From the NCBI RefSeq assembly GCF_027922305.1, contig NZ_BSFK01000004.1, positions 34,127-98,126 on the forward strand: DNA of 64,000 nucleotides, given 5' to 3'. The number at the start of each line of letters is the position of its first letter. Position 1 is the stretch's first letter. This document shows, in pieces, positions 28,042 to 35,393 of this stretch. The position numbers and the translations under genes are program-made. Under the pieces are notes generated by a model that worked only from the letters and a program-made list of their open reading frames with translations, made no database searches and was not told where the DNA came from. This stretch comes from Methylopila jiangsuensis. GTDB taxonomy: Bacteria; Pseudomonadota; Alphaproteobacteria; Rhizobiales; Methylopilaceae.

Positions 28042-28917
28042 TCACCGGCGCGCTCCCGCCTGGGCGAACAGGCCCTGCGGCCGGAAGCGCAGGAACACCA
28101 CGATCAGCACGAAGATGACGAAGCGCGCGAAGGTGTCGTTGGTGAAGAAGGCGAAGATGGACTGAAGTTCGCCCGTCACCCCGCTCGCGACCACCGTGCC
28201 GGCGAGCGAGCCGCCGCCCGTGACCACCATCAGGAAGGCCTGCACCACGTAGCTCGCGCCCATGGTCGGCAGGACGATCGCCAGCACGCCGAACAGGGAG
28301 CCCGCGACGCCGGCGAGGCCTGCGCCCAGCGCGAAGGTCATCATGTAGACGCGGCTCGAATTGATGCCGAAGGAGGCCGCCATCTCCTTGTTCTGCATCA
28401 CCGCGCGCACCTGGACGCCGAAGCGGGTCTTGTAGAACAGCAGCCAGACGCCGAGCACGCACAGCGCCGTCACCAGCAGGATGACCACGCGGAAGCTGGA
28501 GATGGAGGCGAAGCCGAGCGAGATGTTGCTGGAGAAGATTTCGGGCGCCGCGAGATATTTCGGGTCGCTGCCGAAGATCAGCCGCACGCCCTGCATCAGC
28601 ACCAGCGAGACGCCGTAGGTGGCGAGCAGCGTGTCCAGCGGCCGGTTGTAGAGGTAGCGGATCAGCCCCCGTTCGAGCGCGAGGCCCACCGCGCCCACGA
28701 TGACGAAGGACGCCGGGATGCACAGCAGGTAGGGCAGTCCTAGGTAATACTGCAGCATGTAGGAGGAGTAGGCGCCGAGCATGATGAACTCGCCGTGCGC
28801 CATGTTGATGACCCCGGCCGCGCCGTAGATGATCGTGAGCCCGAGCGCGGCGATCAGCCAGATGCTGGCGATGCTGAGCCCGAGGATGAGCGCGTTGAGG
28901 AGCGAGCCAAGGTCCAT
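28042..28917 (-). CDS. urtB: Urea/amide-type ABC transporter permease UrtB (system 1)
   Basis: A 291-residue LivH-like permease with about eight helices. The conserved GLTIIYGAAGVINMAHGEFIMLGAYSSYML block is near residues 25-54, and IRYLYNRPLDTLLATYGVSLVL near 90-111. This is the short form of UrtB without the extra N-terminal domain seen in cyanobacterial or betaproteobacterial homologues. It follows the attenuator hairpin after urtA. Confidence 0.88.
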   Translation of the reverse strand: MDLGSLLNALILGLSIASIWLIAALGLTIIYGAAGVINMAHGEFIMLGAYSSYMLQYYLGLPYLLCIPASFVIVGAVGLALERGLIRYLYNRPLDTLLATYGVSLVLMQGVRLIFGSDPKYLAAPEIFSSNISLGFASISSFRVVILLVTALCVLGVWLLFYKTRFGVQVRAVMQNKEMAASFGINSSRVYMMTFALGAGLAGVAGSLFGVLAIVLPTMGASYVVQAFLMVVTGGGSLAGTVVASGVTGELQSIFAFFTNDTFARFVIFVLIVVFLRFRPQGLFAQAGARR

Positions 28918-28972
28918 CGTGCCGATCCGTGGTTTCTAGAAGCAGGACGTCGGGCGCGACGGCGCCCGTTGG

Positions 28973-29022
28973 AAAAAGCGGGATGGCGGGCCCGTCGGAC
29001 GTCTGTCCGCCGGGCCCGCCAT
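28973..29022 (-). terminator. Attenuator-type hairpin after urtA (system 1)
   Basis: On the minus strand a long stem (ATGGCGGGCCCG ... CGGGCCCGCCAT, arms 28983-29022) is followed after GCGGG-type sequence by TTTTT (28977-28973). It lies 9 bases past the urtA stop and upstream of urtB. Partial termination here would make the binding protein more abundant than the membrane components. The equivalent position in system 2 has a similar hairpin. Confidence 0.72.
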
Positions 29023-29031
29023 CGTCAGGCG

Positions 29032-30336
29032 TCAGATGACGTTGGTGCGGACCTTGCCGTCCGGGGCCTTCAGGCCGTCCTTGGTGCAGACGCCGGCGTC
29101 CGGGTAGATCGAGTACGGGTCCGGAGCCACGTGCTTCTCGGCGGCCTTGACGATCTTGAACGTGCCGTCCGCCTGGCACTGGCCGATCTTCGGCTTGAGC
29201 CAGGTGTTGAAGTTGTTCTCGTCGATCCAGACCAGGCCTTCCGGCGAGACCGCGTCCTCGACCCGGACGCCGCCCGAATGGTCGCGGATGGCGCGGGGGG
29301 TGACGTTCTCGAAGCCGACGGCGGCGGCGGCCTTTTCAAAGCCGGCCTTGAACACGTAGGCGGTGAGGTACGTCTCCTCCATGTTGTAGTGGGTCACGCC
29401 GTTCTTGCCGTACTTCGACTTCAGGAAGTTCTCGACGAACTTCTGGTTGGTCGGGTTGTCGAGCGACTGGAAGTACGGCGCGGACAGGAAGTGGCCGGCG
29501 CCGAACTCGGCGCCCATGGCGCGGGTCTCGATCTCGCCGGTGGTCAGCGAGGCGATCGGCATGGTGTCGACCTTGAAGCCTTCCTGCTTGAACTGCTTGT
29601 GGAAGGCGATGTCGGAGGCGCCGACCACGGTCGAGAAGATGAAGTCCGGCTTGGCGTCGCGGATCTTGTTGAGCACGGGGCCGAACTCGGACGAGCCGAG
29701 CGGAATGTACTCCTCGCCGAGCAGCTCTCCGCCGGCCTTCTCAAGCCAGATCTTGGCGTTCTTGTTGGACTCTTTCGGCCACACGTAGTTGGAGCCGACG
29801 AAGAAGACCTTCTTGCCGAACTTTTCGACCATGAAGGGGATGAGGTCCTGGGAGTGCTGGTTGGCCAGCGGGCCGGTGCAGATGGTGTTCTGCGTGCACT
29901 CCGCGCCTTCGTAGCAGGTCGGGTAGTAGAGCAGGTGGTTGCGCTGCATGACGGTCGGAAGGATCGCCTTGCGGCTCGCCGAGGTGTAGCAGCCGAACAG
30001 GGCCGTCACCTTCTCGCGCAGGATCAGCTCCTTGGTCTTCTCGGAATAGACGCCGAAGTCCGACTTGGCGTCCACGATCACGGGCTCGACCGGCACGCCG
30101 CCGACGCCGCCGTTCTTGTTGATCTCCTCGAAGGCGTACTGCAGCGCCAGCGTGCTGTCCTCTTCCGGAACGGCGAGCGCGCCGGTCAGCGAGAACAGAA
30201 GGCCGACCTTGATGGGCTCGCCCTTCTTGAGCGGGGCCGCGTAGGCCTTGTCCGAGGTCATGATGTTCGGCATCGCGATCGCGGCGGCCGATGCGGCGGC
30301 GGCGGTCGTAAGCAGTCTGCGGCGCGTGAAGTCCAT
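29032..30336 (-). CDS. urtA: Urea/amide-type ABC transporter substrate-binding protein UrtA (system 1)
   Basis: A 434-residue periplasmic binding protein. The signal peptide MDFTRRRLLTTAAAASAAA has an RRRLL motif, so export by the Tat route is likely. Mature-domain blocks KVGLLFSLTGALAVPEEDSTLALQYAFEEINKNGGVGG, LFGCYTSASRKAILP, and LLYYPTCYEGAECTQN are the UrtA/FmdD-type amide and urea binding pattern. The length is standard. It is first in the urtABCDE operon, divergent from the response regulator gene at 30850. Confidence 0.9.
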   Translation of the reverse strand: MDFTRRRLLTTAAAASAAAIAMPNIMTSDKAYAAPLKKGEPIKVGLLFSLTGALAVPEEDSTLALQYAFEEINKNGGVGGVPVEPVIVDAKSDFGVYSEKTKELILREKVTALFGCYTSASRKAILPTVMQRNHLLYYPTCYEGAECTQNTICTGPLANQHSQDLIPFMVEKFGKKVFFVGSNYVWPKESNKNAKIWLEKAGGELLGEEYIPLGSSEFGPVLNKIRDAKPDFIFSTVVGASDIAFHKQFKQEGFKVDTMPIASLTTGEIETRAMGAEFGAGHFLSAPYFQSLDNPTNQKFVENFLKSKYGKNGVTHYNMEETYLTAYVFKAGFEKAAAAVGFENVTPRAIRDHSGGVRVEDAVSPEGLVWIDENNFNTWLKPKIGQCQADGTFKIVKAAEKHVAPDPYSIYPDAGVCTKDGLKAPDGKVRTNVI

Positions 30337-30849
30337 CGTCTGTGGTCCCTTGAGGCAGCGAGAAAGGGTGCGGCCGGATCGGTGATCCGGTCGGGAAAAA
30401 CAAGGCGCCTTTGCCGTTATGTCTAGATGCTATGATTGGATGCGCAGCCGCGTCAATGCCTTTCCGGCCGGTGACGGATGTTTCCTCAGAGGGGCGTTTC
30501 TGGCGCCTCACAGAGATGCATCAGGGGCGTTCCTGGCCTGGAATCGCACTTAGTTTAAGCAATTCGGCCTTGGAGCTTATGTGTTTACGGGGGCGGGCCG
30601 GTCGGAGATGCGCCGCGCCCGCGGGCCTGAGAGGGCGTGGAAGGCCCGGAAAGAATGTGGCTTGCGCCCTCAAATTGTGATCTAGATGTTTTTGCTAGGC
30701 GATGGGCGCGGGCGCCGCGCGGCGGCGCAATGAGCCTTACGGCCACTTGGAATAGGCCTGCTTTGAAGGCTATGGGAGTTGTAGAAAGAAAAACGCATGC
30801 GATTCTGGCGATCCGCTCCACGTGCGGTCACGATGCTTGTTAGGCTCAC
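30337..30849. promoter_or_regulatory. Divergent control region between urtA (system 1) and the response regulator gene
   Basis: A 513-base gap with no convincing gene. It contains a perfect 7-bp hairpin CCGGATC-GGT-GATCCGG (30374-30390) in the urtA leader, a near-copy of the 17-bp motif at 30423-30439 (CTAGATG with a degenerate right half TTGG), and the exact motif copy at 30682-30698. AT-rich patches at 30530-30590 and 30760-30800 are likely promoter positions for the two directions. Confidence 0.6.
30682..30698 (+). promoter_or_regulatory. Copy C of the CTAGATG-N6-CTAG motif, urtA/response-regulator promoter region
   Basis: CTAGATGTTTTTGCTAG, 152-168 bases before the response regulator start and about 350 bases before urtA. 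It matches copies A (19930) and B (25413) in both half-sites and in the six-base spacing. The CTAG tetramer is generally rare in bacterial DNA, so three identically spaced pairs in intergenic DNA are unlikely to be chance. Confidence 0.5.
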
Positions 30850-31548
30850 ATGAAGATACTGATCGCCGACGATCACTGGGTGGTGCGTGAATCGCTCAAG
30901 CAGGTGATGCGGCGTCTGCAGCAGACGCTAGACGTTTTCGAGGCCGAGACCTTCGCGGAAGCGGAGGAGACGCTCGCCGTCCATCCGGACATCGACCTGA
31001 TGCTGGTGGACCTGGTGATGCCCGGCTTCGAAGAGTTCGACGGCTTGCGGCGCCTGCGCGCCACCTTCCCCGACACTCCCGTTGTGGTGATCTCCGTCCA
31101 TGAGGACGTGGACCATGTCATGCGCTCGCTGGAGCAGGGCGTGATCGGCTACATCCCCAAATCGTCCGGCGGACAGGAGATCGAGCGCGCGCTGGAGCGG
31201 GTGCTCGAGGGCGAGGTGTCGTTCCCGCGCCGGATCATCGAGCGCTCGAACGCGCCGGTCGCGCCCAAGGCCATCGGGGCGCCGGCGCGTCCTGCGCCGC
31301 CGGCGCCCGCTGCGCCCGCGGCCGGCCCTGAGCGCGACGCCGATCTGCTCACCGCGCGCGAGCGGGACGTGCTGGCGCTGCTGGGGCAGGGCTATTCGGT
31401 CAAGCGCATCGCCTCCGAGCTCGACCTCAGCAGCCAGACGGTGCGGGTCCACCTCGGCAACGTGATGAAGAAGCTGAACATGCGGGACCGCTCCGAGGCG
31501 GTGCATTACGCCATCAGCAACTATGAGGCGCTCGCCGAGCGTGGCTGA
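30850..31548 (+). CDS. NarL/FixJ-type response regulator
   Basis: A 232-residue regulator. Receiver domain residues 1-120 with acidic pocket ADD (6-8), phosphoacceptor in LMLVDLVMPG (Asp near 55), and IPKSS (Lys). An Ala/Pro-rich linker (140-165) precedes the LuxR-type helix-turn-helix (LLTARERDVLALLGQGYSVKRIASELDLSSQTVRVHLGNVMKKL, about 171-215). Its 3' end overlaps the start of the hybrid kinase gene, so they are co-translated. Likely regulator of the divergent urt operon and perhaps the 17-bp motif sites; that link is an inference. Confidence 0.9.
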   Translation: MKILIADDHWVVRESLKQVMRRLQQTLDVFEAETFAEAEETLAVHPDIDLMLVDLVMPGFEEFDGLRRLRATFPDTPVVVISVHEDVDHVMRSLEQGVIGYIPKSSGGQEIERALERVLEGEVSFPRRIIERSNAPVAPKAIGAPARPAPPAPAAPAAGPERDADLLTARERDVLALLGQGYSVKRIASELDLSSQTVRVHLGNVMKKLNMRDRSEAVHYAISNYEALAERG

Positions 31549-33079
31549 CGATCCGCAGGCCAGGGCCCTGACGCTCGACGCGACCGTGCTCGCCGGTCTC
31601 GACATGCTGCCCGACGGCGTCGCGATCTGGGGCCCGGACCGCCGGCTCGCCTACGGCAACGGCGCGCTGCGGCGCAGCCTGGACGCGCCGCCTGCGGTCG
31701 GCGAGGCGTTCGACGATTTCGCGCGCCGCGTCGCCCAGTCCCACGAGCTGGCGCTGATGGAGCCGGACGATTGGGTCGCGACCGAGATCGCGGACTTCGG
31801 CAAGGAGAAGTCGGTCGACTACGTGCTCGCCCACGGCGCGGTGATGCAGGTCACCCAGCGGCCGACTCGCGACGGCGGCATGACGGTCGCCTATTCCGAC
31901 GTCACCGCGATCAAGCGCAACGAGCAGGCGCTGCGCGCCGCCAAGGAGGCGGCGGAGGCGACCGACGAGGCCAAGTCCCGCTTCCTGCGCGCGGCGAACC
32001 ACGATCTGCGCCAGCCGTTGGCCTCGCTCAAGATCCTGATCTACAGCTGCATGCGCGAGGAGGACGAGCGCGTCCGCGCCGAGATGCTGCACGCCATGAG
32101 CGTTTCGGCGCTGATCATGGAGGACCTGCTCGGCGCGCTGCTGCAGATCGGCCAGCTCGACGCCGGCCGCATCCAGCCGCGGGTGACGAGCTTCCAGCTG
32201 TCCCAGCTGTTCGAGCGGCTGGCGATCCAGTTCCGGCATCAGGCCGAGGAGAAGGGGCTGAAGCTGCGCTTCGTCACGCCTCGGGGCACGGTGGCGACCG
32301 ACCGGGCGCTGCTGGAGCGCATCCTCTCCAACTTCGTCGCCAACGCCATCCGCTTCACGGAGGTCGGAACCGTGCTGGTCGGCTGCCGCAAGGAGGGCCG
32401 GATGCTGCGCATCGAGGTGGTGGACACCGGCCGGGGCGTGAAGGACGAGGACCGGGAGCGGGTGTTCGACGAGTTCTACCGCGCGACCGAGGAGCGGCGG
32501 GTGCAGAAGAGCGGGCTCGGGCTCGGGCTCAACATCGTTCGCCGCCTCGCGGAGCTGCTGGAGCATCCGGTGCGCCTGCGCTCCCGCGTCGGTCGCGGCT
32601 CGATCTTCTCGGTCTCGGTGCCGCTCGGCAACGTCTGGCACAGCGAAGGCGGCGAGATCGAGATCAGCGAAACGGTGGCGGGCGAGTTCGCCGGCGTGCC
32701 GGTGCTGCTGGTGGAGGACGACGACATCCTGCGCCGGAGCATGACCCAGCTGCTGCAGCGCTGGGGCATCGAGGTCCACGCCGCGGCCGACGAGGCGGAG
32801 GCGGTGCGGCTCGCCGCCGAAGGCGTCTCGGTGCGCATGATCGTCGCCGACTTCAATCTCAAGAGCCGCACCGGCGTCGAGGTGGTGCGCGCGCTCAGGG
32901 CCGTGTTCGGCGCCGAGACTCCGGCCATGATCGTGACCGCCGATGCGGAGCCGCGGGTGCTCGCCAGCATCCGCGAGGCGGGCCTGCCGGTCCTCATCAA
33001 GCCCGTAAGCCCGCCGCGATTGCGGGTTCTCATGCACAATCTGCTGTTCGAGCCCGGCCATGCGGCCGGTCCGAACTGA
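31523..33079 (+). CDS. Hybrid sensor histidine kinase with PAS-like sensor
   Basis: A soluble 518-residue hybrid kinase: PAS-like domain (about 22-130), HisKA with AANHDLRQPLASLK (His near 162), HATPase with NFVANAIRF, DTGRGV and SGLGLGLNIV (about 270-365), and a C-terminal receiver (VLLVEDDD ... MIVADFNL, about 395-510). The H-D-L-R-Q-P-L box marks the NahK/PilS-like hybrid group. No membrane segment is seen, so it senses inside the cell. GTG at 31541, which overlaps the regulator stop as GTGGCTGA, is an equally good start. The next gene probably supplies its input. Confidence 0.88.
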   Translation: MRRSPSVADDPQARALTLDATVLAGLDMLPDGVAIWGPDRRLAYGNGALRRSLDAPPAVGEAFDDFARRVAQSHELALMEPDDWVATEIADFGKEKSVDYVLAHGAVMQVTQRPTRDGGMTVAYSDVTAIKRNEQALRAAKEAAEATDEAKSRFLRAANHDLRQPLASLKILIYSCMREEDERVRAEMLHAMSVSALIMEDLLGALLQIGQLDAGRIQPRVTSFQLSQLFERLAIQFRHQAEEKGLKLRFVTPRGTVATDRALLERILSNFVANAIRFTEVGTVLVGCRKEGRMLRIEVVDTGRGVKDEDRERVFDEFYRATEERRVQKSGLGLGLNIVRRLAELLEHPVRLRSRVGRGSIFSVSVPLGNVWHSEGGEIEISETVAGEFAGVPVLLVEDDDILRRSMTQLLQRWGIEVHAAADEAEAVRLAAEGVSVRMIVADFNLKSRTGVEVVRALRAVFGAETPAMIVTADAEPRVLASIREAGLPVLIKPVSPPRLRVLMHNLLFEPGHAAGPN

Positions 33080-33107
33080 CGCGCGTTTCGTCCGGAGGGC
33101 GTAAATC

Positions 33108-34373
33108 TTGGCCGCCGACCTGCCCCCTGTTCCCATCGGGAGCATGATTCCGCTCACCGGGCCGTCCGCCGCGGACGGCGCCGAGTTCCGCAAGGGCATG
33201 ATCCTCGCCGTGGAGGAGCTGAACGCCCGCGGCGGGCTGCTCGGCCGGAGGTTCGAGCCGATCTTCGCCGACACCTGCCGCCAGACGGCTGAGGAAGTGG
33301 TGGCGGCCGCCCGCTGGCTGATCGAGAAGCATCAGGTCCACGCCATCGTCAACGGCTACAACATCGGGCCGCAGAACTCCGAATACGAGCCGATCGCCGA
33401 CGCCGGCATCATCTACGTCCACGCCAACACGCTGCTGCAGCACCACGACACGGTGATGAGCGATCCCGAGCGCTACTTCGGGTGCTTCATGGCCGATCCC
33501 GCCGACTACTGGTACGGGCCGGGCTTCATCAAGTTCATCTCGTGGCTGCGCGACACCGGGCAGTGGACGCCGAGTTCCGACCGGCTCGCCATCGTGTCGG
33601 GCTCGAAGCCCTACAGCATCGTCATCGCCAACGCGATGGCGGCCTCGGCCGCCGAATACGGCTGGCGGGTGTGCTTCGGCCCGAAGATCGTGCAGACGCC
33701 CACAACCCGCTGGCGCGAGGTGCTGGAGGAGGTGCGCGCCGCCAACCCGGCGGTGCTGGCCAACACCCATTTCTACGCGGGCGATCTGGCCCACTTCCAG
33801 CGCCAGTTCGTGGAGAAGCCGCTCGACTGCATCGTCTATCTGCAATACGGCGCGACCCACCGCTCGTTCTCGGACATCGCCCAGGAGGCGGCGGTGGGCG
33901 TCATCGTGTCGTCGGTGGTGGGGCTGCTGCGGGACGATCTGGGGAAGCGGTTCGAAGCGCGGTACAACGCCCGCTTCGGCGAAGGGTCGACCGCCACCAT
34001 CGGCTGCCAGTCCTACTCCAACATGCACCATTACGCGGTCGCGGCCGCCATGGCGGGCGGCTCCGGCGCCCCCGGCGACTTCGAGCAGAACCGCAAGGTG
34101 GCCTATGCGCTGAAAGGAATGATCTACCGCAGCGTGCAGGGCACCATCCGCTACCATCCCGACTGGCAGGCGGTCGCGCCCTATCCGGTGGTGACGCACG
34201 ACCCCTCGCTCGGCATGCCGCACATCTTCTACCAGATCCACGACCACCGGCAGCCGCTCGCCATGATCGCGCCGGAGCCCTACAACACCGAGCGCTTCAT
34301 CCTGCCGCCCTGGATGAGCGGCCGGACCGTCGCGCGCCCCGCCGCCAATCCGCGGGGGCTCACGAACCTCTGA
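33108..34373 (+). CDS. Cytoplasmic UrtA/AmiC-like amide-binding sensor protein
   Basis: A 421-residue type-I periplasmic-binding-protein fold: IGSMIPLTGPSAADGAEFRKGMILAVEELNARGGLLGR at the start, then DPADYWYGPGF and FYAGDLAHFQRQF. There is no signal peptide, so it should stay in the cytoplasm like AmiC. The start is a TTG with GGAGGG nine bases upstream. It follows the kinase gene by 28 bases, making an RR/HK/binding-protein module. I infer that it detects an imported amide or urea and controls the soluble kinase. Family assignment is firm; function is inferred. Confidence 0.8.
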   Translation: MAADLPPVPIGSMIPLTGPSAADGAEFRKGMILAVEELNARGGLLGRRFEPIFADTCRQTAEEVVAAARWLIEKHQVHAIVNGYNIGPQNSEYEPIADAGIIYVHANTLLQHHDTVMSDPERYFGCFMADPADYWYGPGFIKFISWLRDTGQWTPSSDRLAIVSGSKPYSIVIANAMAASAAEYGWRVCFGPKIVQTPTTRWREVLEEVRAANPAVLANTHFYAGDLAHFQRQFVEKPLDCIVYLQYGATHRSFSDIAQEAAVGVIVSSVVGLLRDDLGKRFEARYNARFGEGSTATIGCQSYSNMHHYAVAAAMAGGSGAPGDFEQNRKVAYALKGMIYRSVQGTIRYHPDWQAVAPYPVVTHDPSLGMPHIFYQIHDHRQPLAMIAPEPYNTERFILPPWMSGRTVARPAANPRGLTNL

Positions 34374-34559
34374 CGCGCGAAGGCGCTTGAAGCCGGGAGC
34401 CAGTCCGGCGTTAATTGGAGTTCGAGCGGCGCGCATGCGCCGCCCCGTCCCGCCGACAGGGCCGTCGCGGGACATCCCGGCAGGGACGCCGGCCGATCGC
34501 GAGCCTCGAGGCTCGTTTCGCCATTTCCCCACACCGCCTCTCCGCCGGGAGCCCCCGCG

Positions 34560-35393
34560 ATGACCGTTGACGCGTCCGCCCATCTCGCCGCCGAACTGAT
34601 CCGCGACGAGCCCTATTACCGGCCGGTCGGCGACGAGATCGACCTCTTCGCCGCGGCCTACGCCGGCCGGCTGCCGGTGATGCTCAAGGGCCCGACGGGC
34701 TGCGGCAAGACCCGCTTCGTGGAGCACATGGCGTGGCGGCTGAAGCGGCCGCTCGTCACCGTCGCGGCCCATGAGGACCTGACGGCCGCGGACCTCGCCG
34801 GCCGTTTCCTGCTCGCGCCCGAAGGCACCGTCTGGCACGACGGGCCGCTCACCGCCGCCGTCCGGCTCGGCGCGATCTGCTACCTGGACGAGATCGTGGA
34901 GGCCCGGCAGGACACCACCGTGGTGATCCATCCGCTGACCGACGCCCGCCGCGCGCTGCCGCTCGACAAGAAGGGCGAGCTGGTTCCGGCCCATCCGGAC
35001 TTCCAGCTCACCATCTCCTACAACCCCGGCTACCAGAGCGCGGTGAAGGACCTGAAGGAGTCCACCAAGCAGCGCTTCGTGGCGATCGAGTTCGACTATC
35101 CCGAGCCCGCCATCGAGGCGGAGATCGTCATGCGCGAGGCGGGCGTCGCGGCGGCGCTCGCCGGCGGGCTGGTGGATGTGGGGCTGCGCTCCCGCAACCT
35201 GCGCGGCGACGGCCTCGCCGAGGGCGCCTCCACCCGCATGCTGATCCATGCCGCCAAGCTGGTGCGGGGCGGCGCGCCGCTCGACGCCGCGCTGCGCTCC
35301 GCCATCCTGCTGCCCATCACCGACGAGCCGGACCTGCGGGAGGCGCTCGCCGCCGCCATCGCCGCCAGCCTGCCGGAGGCGGCGCGGCTGTGA
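34560..35393 (+). CDS. CbbQ/NirQ/NorQ-type MoxR AAA+ ATPase
   Basis: A 277-residue AAA+ protein. Walker A GPTGCGKT is at about 44-51, followed by VEHMAWRLKRPLVTVAAHEDLTAADLAGRFLL (CbbQ/NorQ hallmark), Walker B CYLDEIVEARQDTTVVIHPLTD, and a CbbQ C-terminal domain. CbbQ partners with the VWA protein CbbO to remodel RubisCO; NorQ/NorD act on nitric-oxide reductase. Neither target is encoded here. Its stop overlaps the next start as GTGA, so the pair is translationally coupled. A metalloenzyme of this cluster is a plausible client. Confidence 0.88.
   Translation: MTVDASAHLAAELIRDEPYYRPVGDEIDLFAAAYAGRLPVMLKGPTGCGKTRFVEHMAWRLKRPLVTVAAHEDLTAADLAGRFLLAPEGTVWHDGPLTAAVRLGAICYLDEIVEARQDTTVVIHPLTDARRALPLDKKGELVPAHPDFQLTISYNPGYQSAVKDLKESTKQRFVAIEFDYPEPAIEAEIVMREAGVAAALAGGLVDVGLRSRNLRGDGLAEGASTRMLIHAAKLVRGGAPLDAALRSAILLPITDEPDLREALAAAIAASLPEAARL

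Noticed and set aside
30374..30390. Hairpin in the urtA1 leader considered as a terminator
   Set aside because: The T-run lies before the stem on the minus strand and not after it, so it cannot work as an intrinsic terminator for urtA.
33030..35249. Long minus-strand open frame across the amide-binding sensor and CbbQ-like gene
   Set aside because: It spans two well-supported plus-strand genes and has the low-complexity Arg/His/Gly composition of an antisense shadow.
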